Source of the DNA: Asticcacaulis sp. AC460
Lineage (GTDB): Bacteria; Pseudomonadota; Alphaproteobacteria; Caulobacterales; Caulobacteraceae
DNA: 34,776 nt
Reading direction: 5' to 3'
NCBI RefSeq assembly: GCF_000495795.1
Contig: NZ_AWGD01000034.1
Coordinates: forward strand, 1 to 34,776
This document shows, piece after piece, positions 21,801 to 28,632 of this stretch (the first letter of the stretch is position 1; each line of letters opens with the position of its first letter). The position numbers and the translations under genes were made by a program. The notes under the pieces were generated by a model. That model searched no databases. It saw only the letters and a program-made list of their open reading frames with translations, and had not been told where the DNA came from.

Positions 21801-24800
21801 TGACGATACGGCGTCCTACGACGGTGACCGCATCCATTACTCGGTCATCCGCGATGGCCTCGGTGGCTATGCCGTTGTCGCCAATCGCTCCGGCGAAGGC
21901 GAGGATGCGCTGAACGGCGTGGAAACCGCTGGCTTCAACGACGGTGGGCTCATCCTGAGCGCCGCGACGGCGGGCGAGATTCTGACCGGCAACGATGCGT
22001 CGGGCGGCCATCTCGACGACAGCCTGATCGGCACGGCCGGTGGCGACGAACTGACCGGCAATGGCGGCAACGACATTATCCGTGGTGGCGGCGGCGATGA
22101 CAGTCTGTCGGCCGGAACCGGGTATGACGTGGTCTATGGCGATGACGGCAACGACTCCATCGATGCCGGCAGCGGCGAAGACCAGGTTCGCGGCGGTGAC
22201 GGCAACGACACCGTGCTGGGGGGCAGCGACAATGACACCGTCTATGGCGACGGCGGCACGGACAGCCTGTCCGGCGGTGACGGCGCCGATGCCCTGTTTG
22301 GCAACGGCACCCTGTCGGGCGGCGTGGGTAACGACAACCTCCGCGGCTCGGGCACGCTGTCTGGCGATGCCGGCGATGACAACATTGAACTGACCGGGGC
22401 GGCGTCTGCTTTCGGCGGCGAAGGCAACGACACCATCTCCGAACTTTGGCCCTACACCTATGCCCAGTCCCTGTCGGGCGAGGCCGGCAACGACGTGCTC
22501 AGCAGCGGCTATGGCAACGACACCCTGGACGGCGGCCTCGGCAACGATACCCTGAACGGTGGCTATGACGACGACAGCGTGACGGGCGGCGATGGCGCCG
22601 ACCTGCTCAGTGGCGGCGACGGCTACGACCGTGTCGAAGGCGGCGAGGGCAATGACGTCCTGCACGGCGGTAGCGGCGACGACCGTCTGTTCGGCAATGC
22701 CGGCAATGACAGCTTCCATGCCGAAGGCGGCAACGACAAACTCTACGGCGGTGGCGGGGCGGATGTCGCCTATTTCAGCGGCAACCGCAACGACTACACG
22801 GTGGTCGAAGAGGACGGCGTCATCGTCGTCACCGACAACCGCGGCGGCGCGCCCGAAGGCCAGGACACCCTCTATGGCGTCTACAGCCTGGTCTTCGCCG
22901 ATGCGTCCTACACCGGCACGCCGAACTATGGCTACACCTACACCGGCACAGGCAACAACGACACCATCAGCGACCATTCCAGCGACGGTGTCACCTCCGA
23001 CCGGCCGGGTTCGATCAATGTCAGCTCTGGCGACGACACCATTCGGGGCGGCGAGGGCGACGACCTCATCTCCGGCCTGGCCGGCGGCGACGAAATCCAC
23101 GGCGAGGCCGGCAACGACACCGTCGACGGCGGCACCGAGCCCGACCTGATCTACGGCGAAGCCGGCAATGACAGCCTGAGCGGCGGCGACGAAGACGACC
23201 GTATCGACGGCGGCGACGACAATGACGTCATCACCGGCGGTGACGGCGAAGACTACCTGCTGGGCGGCGACGGCCATGACAGCCTGTCGGGCGGTGCCCA
23301 GGACGATTTGGTCGACGCCGGTGCCGGTAACGATACCCTCAACGGCAATGCCGGGGCGGATACGGTCCTGGGCGGCGACGGTGCCGACCTGATCGCCGAC
23401 GGCGAAGGCGACAACCTGCTGTCGGGCGGCGAAGGCAACGACACCGTCAGCGGCACTGGCGACCTGCGCGGCGACGGCGGTAACGACGTCCTGACCGGTT
23501 CGGGCACGGCTTCACTGGACGGCGGTGACGGCCATGACACCGTCACCGGCTCCGGTACCTTGGCCGGCGGCGCGGGCGACGACGTTATCAACGCCAGCAT
23601 CGCGGCCGACAGCATCGTGGGCGGTGACGGCGACGACACCGTCAACATGGCTGGCAGCCGTGCCGGTTACGCGCTGATGGCGGTCGAGGCGGGCGGATAC
23701 GCCGTGGTTCGACTGGCGGACCTTTCGGCCGATCTGGTGACCGAGGTCGAGCATCTGGTCTTTGCCGATGGCGAAACGGCGCTTACGGGCGGCGATATCG
23801 TCGCCGGAACGGACGACGCCGACGGTTCGACGGGGACGGCGTTTGACGACTCGATCTCGGGTGGTCTCGGCAACGACACGATCACCGGCCTGGCGGGCAA
23901 CGACCTGCTTTTCGGCGGCGACGGCAATGACGATATCGCTGCCGGCGACGGCAACGACTATGGTGACGCCGGGGCCGGCGACGACAGCCTGACCGGCGGT
24001 ATCGGCGCCGATATCCTGCTCGGGGGCTTCGGTCACGACGCCGTCAGCGGTGGCGCCGGTGATGACCGGGTCGAAGGTGGCGACGGCGTCGATACGCTCC
24101 ACGGCGATGACGGCCACGACAACCTGTCCGGTGGCAATGGCGGTGACGTCATTAACGGCGACGCCGGCAATGACACGGTGGACGGCGGCAGCGGCAACGA
24201 CCATCTGTGGGGCAGCACGGGCGATGACGTGGTCACGGGCGGTGCCGGCGATGACGGTCTCGCCGGTGATGACGGCGCCGACAACCTGAGTGACAGCAGC
24301 GGTGACAACACCCTGGCCGGCGGCGCCGGCAACGACACCCTGTCCGGCACGGGTACGCTGGATGGCGGCGACGGTCATGACGCCATCAGCGGTTCCGGCA
24401 CGCTTACCGGGGCCGCCGGCAATGACACCCTGTCGGGCAGCGGCGCGCTTTCCGGCGACGCCGGCGCGGACCTCCTGACGGGGGGCGGCAATGCCGACAC
24501 GCTGAGCGGCGGTGATGATAACGATACGGTCTCCGGCGGCGGCGGCCATGACGACATCACCGGTGCCACGGGCAATGACCTCCTGACGGGCGGGACGGGC
24601 AACGACACCCTGTCGGGCGGCGACGGCACGGATACGGCGGTCTTTGCCGGCTCCCGCGGCCAGTACACCATCGTCTCCGACCAGGCCGGAGGCTATATCA
24701 TCGTCGACAACTTCCCGGAAAACGGTGACGAGGGTACCGACCACTTCTACGGCGTCGAGTATCTGCAGTTCTCCGACCAGACGATCGATGTCACCGCGTC

Positions 24801-27435
24801 CAACTTCGGCATCATCATCGACGGCAGCGCGATCGCCGACGACAAGACCGGAACCTCGGGCAACGACTTCCTGCGCGGCTTCGGCGGCCAGGACAGCCTG
24901 AGCGGCCTCGACGGCAACGACACCCTGATCGGTGACGATGATGGCGACTCGCTGACCGGCGGTGCGGGCGATGACGTGCTCAACGGCGGCTCGGGCGCCG
25001 ACACCCTGGCCGGCGGCAGCGGCGACGACACCTATGTCGTCGACGACAATGGCGACCTGATCACCGATACCGCCGGTACCGACCTGGTCCTGTCGGATGC
25101 GGGCAACTATGTCCTGGCGGCCAATGTCGAGAACCTGAACCTGCAAGGTCCGGGCAACATCAACGGCACGGGCAACACCCTGGCCAACATCATTACCGGT
25201 AATGATGGCAACAACGTCCTGACCGGCGCCGGGGGCAATGACACCCTGATCGGCGGGCTGGGTGACGACACGGTGGCCTATCTCGGCGCCCGCAGCGCCT
25301 ATCACGTCACGGTTTCGGGCGGGGTCTACACCGTCCACGGCCCCGACGGCACCGACACGGTCACGGGCGTCGAAAACATCCGCTTTGCCGACGGCACCTT
25401 CGCCATCGCCGGCATCCTGCAGGTGGCGCCCGTCGCCGCCGGCCAGACGATCGGCAACGGCGTCGAGAGCGAGGCCATCACCGGCGCGGTCACCGCGACC
25501 GATGCCGAGAACGATGTCCTGACCTATGCCATCGTTGCAGGCCCCAGCCACGGCACCATCACCGCCTTCGATGCGGCGACCGGCGCCTTCACCTACACGC
25601 CGGACGCCGGCTATTATGGTGCGGACAGCTTTACCTTCCGCGCCAATGACGGCTACGAAGACGGCAATGTCGCCACGGTGTCGCTGACCCTGCATCACCT
25701 GATCCAGGGCGATGGCGGCAACAACACCTTGACCGGATCGGCCCTGGACGAAGTGGTCCGCGGCCTGGGCGGCCACGACAGCCTGGACGGCGGTGCGGGC
25801 CTCGATACGCTGTACGGCGGCACCGGCAATGATACCTACGTCATCGCCGACGGCGACAGCGTGGTCGAAGCCGGCGGCGAAGGCACGGATACGGTCGAGG
25901 CTTCGGTCAGTCACACCCTGGCGGCCAATACCGAAAACCTGATTCTTACGGGAACCGCGGCGATCAATGCCACCGGCAATGCCGGCGACAACATCCTGAC
26001 CGGCAACAGCAGCAATAACCTCCTGAGCGGCGGGCTGGGCAACGATACCTATTACATCCAGAACGCCGGCGACAATGTCGTCGAAGCCAATGGCGAGGGC
26101 AACGACCTGATCGTTGCCTCGGTCAGCTACAGCCTGGCCGGCCGCTATGCCGAACGCCTGAACCTGACCGGTTCGGACGATCTCACGGCCACCGGCAACG
26201 GCCAGGCCAATACGCTGAATGGCAACGCCGGTCACAACCTGATCGATGGCGGCGCCGGCAACGACACAATGTCGGGCGGGGCGGGCAACGACACCTTCGT
26301 CGCCAACACGACGGGCGATGTCGTCACCGAAAACGCCGATGAAGGCACGGATACGGTGCGGTCTTCGGTGACCTTCACCCTGGGGGCCAATATCGAGCAC
26401 CTGGTCCTGACCGGCCTCGCCGCCGTCAACGGCACAGGCAACGGGCTGAACAACAGCCTGACCGGCAATATCGCGGTCAATACCCTGACGGGTGGGTTGG
26501 GTGACGACACCTATTACGTCCAGACCATCGGCGACACCGTCGTCGAAGTCTCAGGTGAAGGTAATGACGTGGTGGTCTCGTCGATCAGTTACGACCTCAA
26601 CGGCCGCCACGTCGAGACCCTGACCCTGACCGGTTCGGCCCATATCGACGGTATCGGCAACAGCCTGGCCAACACGCTGAACGGCAATGCCGGCAACAAT
26701 CTGCTGGATGGCGGCGCCGGTTACGACACCTTCGCCGGCGGTGACGGCAACGACACCTATGTCGTCAACCTGACCTCCGAAGTGGTGACCGAAGGGCTCA
26801 ACCAGGGCACCGATACGGTCCTGTCCTCGGCCAACTTCACCCTGGGCGACTACGTGGAAAACCTGACCCTGACGGGTACGGCCAATATCCGGGCCACCGG
26901 TAACGGGCTGAACAACGTCCTGACGGGCAATGACGGGGTCAACATCCTGGCCGGTCTGCTGGGTAATGACACCTACTACGTCCAGAACATCACGGATGAT
27001 GTCGTCGAAAACAGCGCCGAGGGCACGGATCTGATCCTGTCGAGCGTCAGCTACAACCTGACCGGCCGTTACGTCGAAACCCTGCAACTGACGGGTTCCG
27101 GCAACATCGACGCCACCGGCAACAACCAGGTCAACACCCTGATCGGCAACGGCGGCAACAATACGCTGAACGGCAAGGGCGGGGCGGACGTGCTGACCGG
27201 CGGCCTGGGCGCGGACATCTTCCTGTTCGAAGCCGGCAGCCGCGCCGACACGGTGACCGACTTCAGCGCGGTCCAGGGCGACAGTCTCAACGTCAATGCC
27301 TACACCCACGGCGTCGCCAATAACGCCCTGGTGACCCAGGTCGGCGCCGATACCGTGATCAACCTGGGCAGTGGCAATGTCATCACCGTCGTCGGGGTGA
27401 CCACGGCCGATGTCCTGGGTCACATCGTCTGGTAA
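12814..27435 (+). CDS. Giant RTX protein, type I secretion substrate (4873 aa)
   Basis: A very large, acidic, cysteine-poor repeat protein without an N-terminal signal peptide. Order of parts: (a) residues about 9-845, five 174-residue units, each with RTX nonapeptides plus a domain like the haemolysin-type calcium-binding related domain (DVWFQR, then DLIIHYGDSGD, QFHRQYFG); (b) about 890-4200, hundreds of GGxGxDxUx nonapeptides interrupted by twelve copies of a non-RTX module (pattern NRxDYTV, TDNRxGAPxGTDTL, GVExLRFxD); (c) about 4206-4294, a cadherin/VCBS-like domain (VTATDAENDVLTYAI, GAFTYTPDAGYYGADSFTFRANDG); (d) about 4340-4786, repeats of the GNDTYYVQN, GNDLIVxSVSY, NLTLTG, ATGN type; (e) a last 85 residues with GADVLTGGLGADIFLFEAG and DTVTDFS typical of type I secretion ends. 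Likely an adhesin or surface-layer-like protein needing calcium. ATG 12820 (codon 3) has the better ribosome binding site spacing from GGGA. The frame is intact throughout. Confidence 0.93.
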   Translation: MDMVDYNGTTGNDNFGGTSENDTLRGNAGNDTLGGGAGDDVFVFAPGDGNDLLDVQNFATGNTDSIVIEGVLTIDDVWMERVESYHPSYGYGYYDLVIHYGSQGDTITLRGQFYNQLFGTTSYNQIQTLTIGGETYSLTSDLELFGTDNGRLLQGTEGNDTLLAEGGNDPVYGYGGHDRIDAGSGYDTVYAGSGNDTLIGGTQNDYLYGSTGDDRFVFTVGDGNDVIYVSDAAVTDMDVIELLGGLTLGDVWFERAQSYHPSYGYGYYDLIIHYGSQGDTITLVGQYYNQLFGVTGYNEIRTLVIGGVDYDIVTHLNLRGTASGETVQGKDGNDTLNALGGNDAVYAYGGNDLIDGGSGNDTIYGYGGHDTITGGTGNDQLYGGAGNDRFIFNLGDGNDTLNVQDYGTGDADVIEIVGDITIDDVWFQRTSSYNPSFGYIWQDLLIHFGDSGDTILLAGQFHRQYFGNANYNQITTLIINGVSYNLVDHMNLRGTASDEWLLGNAGNDTLVGLGGQDYLYGYAGNDSIDAGAGVDTVYGAEGNDTLTGGTGNDQIYGGAGNDSFQFAQGDGDDTIHVQDYAAGDADVIELTGDLTIDDVWFQRTYSWNPNFGYVWQDLIIHYGDSGDSVYLSNQFHRQYFGNANYNEITTLIVGGVAYNIVDHLNLRGTQGDEWVLGNSGNDTLTALGGQDYLYGYAGNDIEDAGAGQDTVYGAEGADTLTGGTGNDQIYTGSGDDVVRFAEGDGNDIIYVQNSAAADSDTIALLGDLTINDVWFERTQSWNSSYGTVWQDLILHYGEGTDSILLSEQFRNDIHGNTAYNWIDTLVVGGVTYSLHDGMSFRGNGGANTVVASNGDDRISGLEGNDTIYAYEGDDTITGGLGSDLIYGYGGIDVALYDGQAGDYTIVVNGTTTTVTDNRVGSPNGTDTLQGVELIEFAEQDAATGPVTRIGTAGNDTLSGGDFGDSVYGYDGDDVVTAGGGRDVIYGGAGQDSLDAGTGDDTVDGGEGNDTVLAGDGHDNVSDTSGLNLIDGGAGNDTIVAGGTVDAGDGNDSVTGTAATTDSLSGGGGNDTLRGGSGDTLSGGDGDDLVDATAQAGGTAVSLSGGAGNDTLLASGGNSDGSVNIADGGAGADSLSGGAYGDSLSGGDDDDLIRGDGGNDVISGGAGLDTVLINGNRADFTLVRDGGTGVIILTDNRSGAPLGVDTISGAEVLRFNDIDVTYEGRNLTGTEAGETLTGTAANDTIAALGGNDTVNGNGGADSIDAGAGDDSVTASYQNDTVLGGDGNDTISAGTGDNSLDGGAGADRIFAGTGADTISTGDGADYVEASGGLNQIIAGIGNDTIYATGTVDGGDGADYLHADQGASFGATLTGGAGNDTLFATQNNTTSINVLDGGADLDSIQGGNYDDSILGGTGNDSLWGYGGNDTMSGDDGADYIHAGAGLNEVSGGIGNDTIYATGTADGGDGNDFINADQAVAYGATLTGGAGDDSLTGTQNNTTSANSVDGGLGNDTVRGGNNRDSLFGGSGNDTLYGFGGDDTIDGGSGIDIVYISGNRSGFTITETAEGDLIVAGSTTTDYLSGVEVIRFSDQDVSYQGLTLNGGIDGETLTGSAAGDTINGAGGGDRLEGEGGRDSLSGDAGNDSLYGGQGGDTLAGGDDSDVLRGEAGNDSLSGGAGDDEIVAEAGDDTVDGGLGRDTVIVGGNAADFSLSLDTLTGAVTLSDNRDGSPLGSDTLTGVELIRFNDEYIALAGNTGSVITGTGVSNTLSGGAGNDTLSGLEGGDIISAGIGNDLAEGGDGLDTVYGGDGADTLAGGEGNDQVSGERGSDSLDGGTGQDILWGGLGADSLAGGEGRDTVYGEGGNDSLSGGDDNDYLHDDSGSNTLSGGAGNDTLYGNGSLSGGDGDDQVTVYGSGYGDAGNDSLDGVAGGQTLSGGAGNDKLRGLAGDDSLDGGDGNDTLMGDSAQAGNDTIAGGSGYDVAVYSGNASDYGISTAGGVTTITDNRPGAPEGTDVLTGVELLMFDDGEYQLAADVEGIVVSGTGADDVIPGPVPFHNLNLNGSDTIDAGSGGDRVEAGAGHDVVLGRLANDVLDGGFGADTLIGGSGDDTLLGATGHDVLYGSDGSAGGYSDDADGNTDGHPDFDRDSLDGGQGNDTLIGGNGEDRLTDWVGGNLLQGGDDGDTLLGNGTLEGGAGGDNITGYGSLKGEAGADTIVAYTGATADGGDGNDVLSGSAPGGYDGAQTLLGGAGNDTIATNWGDDSASGGDGDDVISGYYGNDTLGGDAGNDTISDNSGANSLSGGAGSDQLGGGGDDDTLSGGQDDDTLTGSSGNDSLDGGQGTDVALYAANRDLYSVIKDGAGGYYVVNNRGGDGQDRITAVEIVRFADADLVVSAANTGAILNGGSDPATLTGSAFDDSLTGGAAADVIVAAAGNDIVGGGDGADTLDGGAGFDVVDGGAGADSVLGGGGEDSVLGGDGDDALDGGDDADTVSGGAGNDTATGGAGNDVVSGGSGTDVLDGGLGNDTVTGNGSLSGNDGNDSLDGSGQLFGDAGNDTVAGWGGVADGGDGDDQVRSYGGTGRGGAGNDTLLGYGAHSGQSANEYLDGGIGQDALYGYGGNDTLIGGQNDDTLSGGAGNDILYGGSGADRAYFNGNLGSYTVQSVDNHVTITGQGYSISYTVDDDGYVVGGAAVTGYDGTDVLYGVEALVFGDTELALQPYSNVGLELSGTSGDDIIIGDIGNDTLAGNGGHDRLTGDQGNDSLSGNDGNDVLYGDGGNDTLAGGEGLDHIYAGEGDDLALGGDGADTIDGEHGNDNILGGEGGDSLTGGSGNDTVAGETGNDTIAGNGGDNLLTGGTGDDNITNSGTGPASGEDGADVLWGNGTLSGGAGNDTIYAWTLGQGDGNDDQLFVVGGGTGQGGEGNDTLNGWDPYTSDGAQTLNGGAGNDMVNGNHGNDSVSGGAGSDTVSGGTGEDTVDGGDDNDALHGGSANDTLTGGLGDDTASYDGDRIHYSVIRDGLGGYAVVANRSGEGEDALNGVETAGFNDGGLILSAATAGEILTGNDASGGHLDDSLIGTAGGDELTGNGGNDIIRGGGGDDSLSAGTGYDVVYGDDGNDSIDAGSGEDQVRGGDGNDTVLGGSDNDTVYGDGGTDSLSGGDGADALFGNGTLSGGVGNDNLRGSGTLSGDAGDDNIELTGAASAFGGEGNDTISELWPYTYAQSLSGEAGNDVLSSGYGNDTLDGGLGNDTLNGGYDDDSVTGGDGADLLSGGDGYDRVEGGEGNDVLHGGSGDDRLFGNAGNDSFHAEGGNDKLYGGGGADVAYFSGNRNDYTVVEEDGVIVVTDNRGGAPEGQDTLYGVYSLVFADASYTGTPNYGYTYTGTGNNDTISDHSSDGVTSDRPGSINVSSGDDTIRGGEGDDLISGLAGGDEIHGEAGNDTVDGGTEPDLIYGEAGNDSLSGGDEDDRIDGGDDNDVITGGDGEDYLLGGDGHDSLSGGAQDDLVDAGAGNDTLNGNAGADTVLGGDGADLIADGEGDNLLSGGEGNDTVSGTGDLRGDGGNDVLTGSGTASLDGGDGHDTVTGSGTLAGGAGDDVINASIAADSIVGGDGDDTVNMAGSRAGYALMAVEAGGYAVVRLADLSADLVTEVEHLVFADGETALTGGDIVAGTDDADGSTGTAFDDSISGGLGNDTITGLAGNDLLFGGDGNDDIAAGDGNDYGDAGAGDDSLTGGIGADILLGGFGHDAVSGGAGDDRVEGGDGVDTLHGDDGHDNLSGGNGGDVINGDAGNDTVDGGSGNDHLWGSTGDDVVTGGAGDDGLAGDDGADNLSDSSGDNTLAGGAGNDTLSGTGTLDGGDGHDAISGSGTLTGAAGNDTLSGSGALSGDAGADLLTGGGNADTLSGGDDNDTVSGGGGHDDITGATGNDLLTGGTGNDTLSGGDGTDTAVFAGSRGQYTIVSDQAGGYIIVDNFPENGDEGTDHFYGVEYLQFSDQTIDVTASNFGIIIDGSAIADDKTGTSGNDFLRGFGGQDSLSGLDGNDTLIGDDDGDSLTGGAGDDVLNGGSGADTLAGGSGDDTYVVDDNGDLITDTAGTDLVLSDAGNYVLAANVENLNLQGPGNINGTGNTLANIITGNDGNNVLTGAGGNDTLIGGLGDDTVAYLGARSAYHVTVSGGVYTVHGPDGTDTVTGVENIRFADGTFAIAGILQVAPVAAGQTIGNGVESEAITGAVTATDAENDVLTYAIVAGPSHGTITAFDAATGAFTYTPDAGYYGADSFTFRANDGYEDGNVATVSLTLHHLIQGDGGNNTLTGSALDEVVRGLGGHDSLDGGAGLDTLYGGTGNDTYVIADGDSVVEAGGEGTDTVEASVSHTLAANTENLILTGTAAINATGNAGDNILTGNSSNNLLSGGLGNDTYYIQNAGDNVVEANGEGNDLIVASVSYSLAGRYAERLNLTGSDDLTATGNGQANTLNGNAGHNLIDGGAGNDTMSGGAGNDTFVANTTGDVVTENADEGTDTVRSSVTFTLGANIEHLVLTGLAAVNGTGNGLNNSLTGNIAVNTLTGGLGDDTYYVQTIGDTVVEVSGEGNDVVVSSISYDLNGRHVETLTLTGSAHIDGIGNSLANTLNGNAGNNLLDGGAGYDTFAGGDGNDTYVVNLTSEVVTEGLNQGTDTVLSSANFTLGDYVENLTLTGTANIRATGNGLNNVLTGNDGVNILAGLLGNDTYYVQNITDDVVENSAEGTDLILSSVSYNLTGRYVETLQLTGSGNIDATGNNQVNTLIGNGGNNTLNGKGGADVLTGGLGADIFLFEAGSRADTVTDFSAVQGDSLNVNAYTHGVANNALVTQVGADTVINLGSGNVITVVGVTTADVLGHIVW
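12838..15345 (+). repeat. Five tandem 522-nt units in the giant RTX gene
   Basis: The landmark tryptophan codon of the DVW motif occurs at 13045, 13567, 14089, 14611 and 15133: four steps of exactly 522 nt (174 codons). Units 1 and 2 are closest to each other (SYHPSYGYGYYDL) and units 3 and 4 to each other (QDL with FHRQYFGNANYN); unit 5 is the most divergent. The first unit has a shortened N-terminal repeat run. Confidence 0.9.
15481..25410 (+). repeat. Twelve copies of a non-RTX punctuating module in the giant RTX gene
   Basis: Modules of about 45-70 residues start near 15481, 16311, 17449, 17896, 18739, 19828, 20742, 21802, 22759, 23632, 24628 and 25264. Shared order: GxDxAxYxGNRxDYxV, a short beta-rich middle, TDNRxGAPxGTDTLxGVExLxFxD. 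They split the beta-roll into blocks of about 0.45-1.1 kb. Module 3 lacks the NRxGAP loop, and module 7 carries an extra insert (SISYTVDDDGYVV). Confidence 0.8.
26041..27180 (+). repeat. Three 462-nt super-repeats near the 3' end of the giant RTX gene
   Basis: The tyrosine codon after GNDT/GDDT in the DTYYxQ motif recurs at 26050, 26512 and 26974, two steps of exactly 462 nt (154 codons). Each super-repeat has an A half (DTYYVQN, SVSYxLxGRYxExL) and a B half (NDTYVVN-like, TFTLGANIEHLxLTG). The last B half is replaced by the start of the secretion domain. Confidence 0.85.
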
Positions 27436-27440
27436 GGAAC

Positions 27441-27471
27441 GCCCGGCTGCCATGCAGCCGGGCGCTTGTCT
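27441..27471. terminator. Hairpin terminator between the convergent giant RTX and hydrolase genes
   Basis: A perfect 10-bp stem GCCCGGCTGC/GCAGCCGGGC (27441-27450 with 27454-27463) with a 3-nt loop lies in the 35-nt gap between two convergent genes. The T run after it is broken (GCTTGTCTT), so it may serve both strands but less strongly than the others in the window. Confidence 0.7.
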
Positions 27472-28526
27472 TACTGGAGGCCCAGCTTCGCCTTCACGAA
27501 GGTCAGGGCATAGGCCAGGGCATCATCTTTCGCGGTAACATTGGCCGCGATGGCGTTGGCGGTGGAATTGTTGGCGTCGAAATTGTGCGTCGCGCCGGCC
27601 TTGGTTTCCATGGTCATGCGGTTGCTCTTGGCCGTCACGACGTTGAGCAGTTTCGGATTGCACACCGTGTTGTCGACCTTGGTGTCGGCGCCGGCATTGA
27701 TGACGTGGACGGGGACATAGGTGTCATAACCGCCGACGCCGTTGTTGGTGATGGCATAACGGTTTTCCATGCCGCAGGCCGGATACAGGGTGAAACCCGC
27801 CTGGAAACCCGATGACGTCGTGGCGGTGAAACCTGCCGGCAGGGGCGCATTGCTGGCCGCCAGGGCCGACAGTGTGGTTGTGCCGCCGTTCGACCAGCCC
27901 ATCAGCACGACCTGGTTGGGGTTGATATGGCTGAACTTGGCCTTGACCGCGGCCAGGGCGCTATAGGCGAAATAGGGGCGGGCATTGGCCGCGCTGGCCC
28001 AGCCCGGGCGGGTGCTGGAATCGGTTTCCGGGAAGCCCATCGGCATGCCGTAGGCGGTGAAATCGTCCATGATGATGGCGACGAAGCCCTTGGACTTCCA
28101 GTAGTCGCCCCACATCTTGGAACGGTTGCTGAGCTTGTCGAAGGTGCCGGGAGTCTTGTCGGCCTTGTCGGTGGAATAGATGCCGCCCTGGCCGCCCATC
28201 ATGACCACGGCGGGCCAGCCGCCGGCCGGTGCCGTGCCCGCAGGCGTCCAGACAAAGGCGCCCAGTTTCGGCGGGTTGCTGAGGAGGTTCGCTTCAGCGG
28301 CGGTGGTCTGGATGGTGGTGTCGAGGTTCGGGTTGGCGGCGATGCTGCCGGCGGTGGCCAGGTTGGGAATGTCGGTCAGATAGTATTTGGCGGTGACCAG
28401 AGGGGACGGGGTAACCGTGCCGATGGCGGGGGATTCGTAGGAAACGGTCTGGGCGGTGGCGCGCTGGAACAGCGCGAGGCCGATCAGGGAGATGATGGCC
28501 AGGGCGGCCAGTTTCTGCATGGTCAT
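27471..28526 (-). CDS. Secreted alpha/beta hydrolase, dienelactone-hydrolase or polyester-hydrolase-like (351 aa)
   Basis: Residues 1-25 form a signal peptide (hydrophobic 7-20, likely cut at ATA-QT). The mature part is an alpha/beta hydrolase: PAVVMMGGQGG (oxyanion region), nucleophile Ser212 in GWSNGG, Asp281 (NAGADTKVD) and His314 (AGATHNFD), a complete Ser-Asp-His triad. Cys251 and Cys289 could form a disulfide. An esterase, lipase or polyester hydrolase acting outside the cytoplasm is likely; the substrate is not clear. It is convergent with the giant RTX gene. Its promoter has the same TGT/CAATTG palindrome and NGACAT box as the RTX array at the left end of the window, so it probably shares their control. 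ATG codon 3 is an alternative start. Confidence 0.88.
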   Translation of the reverse strand: MTMQKLAALAIISLIGLALFQRATAQTVSYESPAIGTVTPSPLVTAKYYLTDIPNLATAGSIAANPNLDTTIQTTAAEANLLSNPPKLGAFVWTPAGTAPAGGWPAVVMMGGQGGIYSTDKADKTPGTFDKLSNRSKMWGDYWKSKGFVAIIMDDFTAYGMPMGFPETDSSTRPGWASAANARPYFAYSALAAVKAKFSHINPNQVVLMGWSNGGTTTLSALAASNAPLPAGFTATTSSGFQAGFTLYPACGMENRYAITNNGVGGYDTYVPVHVINAGADTKVDNTVCNPKLLNVVTAKSNRMTMETKAGATHNFDANNSTANAIAANVTAKDDALAYALTFVKAKLGLQ

Positions 28527-28537
28527 GGGGAGGAGGT

Positions 28538-28569
28538 CCTTATCCGGTTGTGATGGCGACCGGATAAGG
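28538..28569 (-). promoter_or_regulatory. Leader hairpin that encloses the likely ribosome binding site of the hydrolase gene
   Basis: A perfect 11-bp stem, CCTTATCCGGT (28538-28548) with ACCGGATAAGG (28559-28569), and a 10-nt loop. Read on the minus strand, the 3' arm ends in ATAAGG and continues ACC; this AAGGA is the best Shine-Dalgarno match before the ATG at 28526, about 10 nt away. Pairing would hide most of it, which suggests translational control. There is no T run, so it is unlikely to be a terminator. Confidence 0.55.
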
Positions 28570-28587
28570 GGCGGCTGTCAGGGTTTG

Positions 28588-28624
28588 ATGTCGTGACCGC
28601 GAAGACTATGTTTCAATTGTATCA
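28588..28624 (-). promoter_or_regulatory. Hydrolase promoter and operator, matching the RTX array promoters
   Basis: Minus strand: TTGAAA (28611-28616), 17-nt spacer, CGACAT (28588-28593). The palindrome reads TGA-N2-CAATTG-N2-ACA, one mismatch from the RTX version. The -35 and -10 boxes are identical to those of RTX gene 1 although the spacer differs. The -10 edge is 62 nt from the ATG. Confidence 0.7.
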
Positions 28625-28632
28625 GAAGCCGC

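Noticed and set aside
15151..26400. Very long open frames antisense to the giant RTX gene (for example 15151-17127, 18460-20592, 23512-26400)
   Set aside because: They arise because the repeated glycine, aspartate and asparagine codons give few stops on the opposite strand. The products are low-complexity valine- and alanine-rich chains without domains or ribosome binding sites.
12838..27180. CRISPR-like array
   Set aside because: The short repeats are in-frame RTX codons with no constant direct repeat and spacer pattern.
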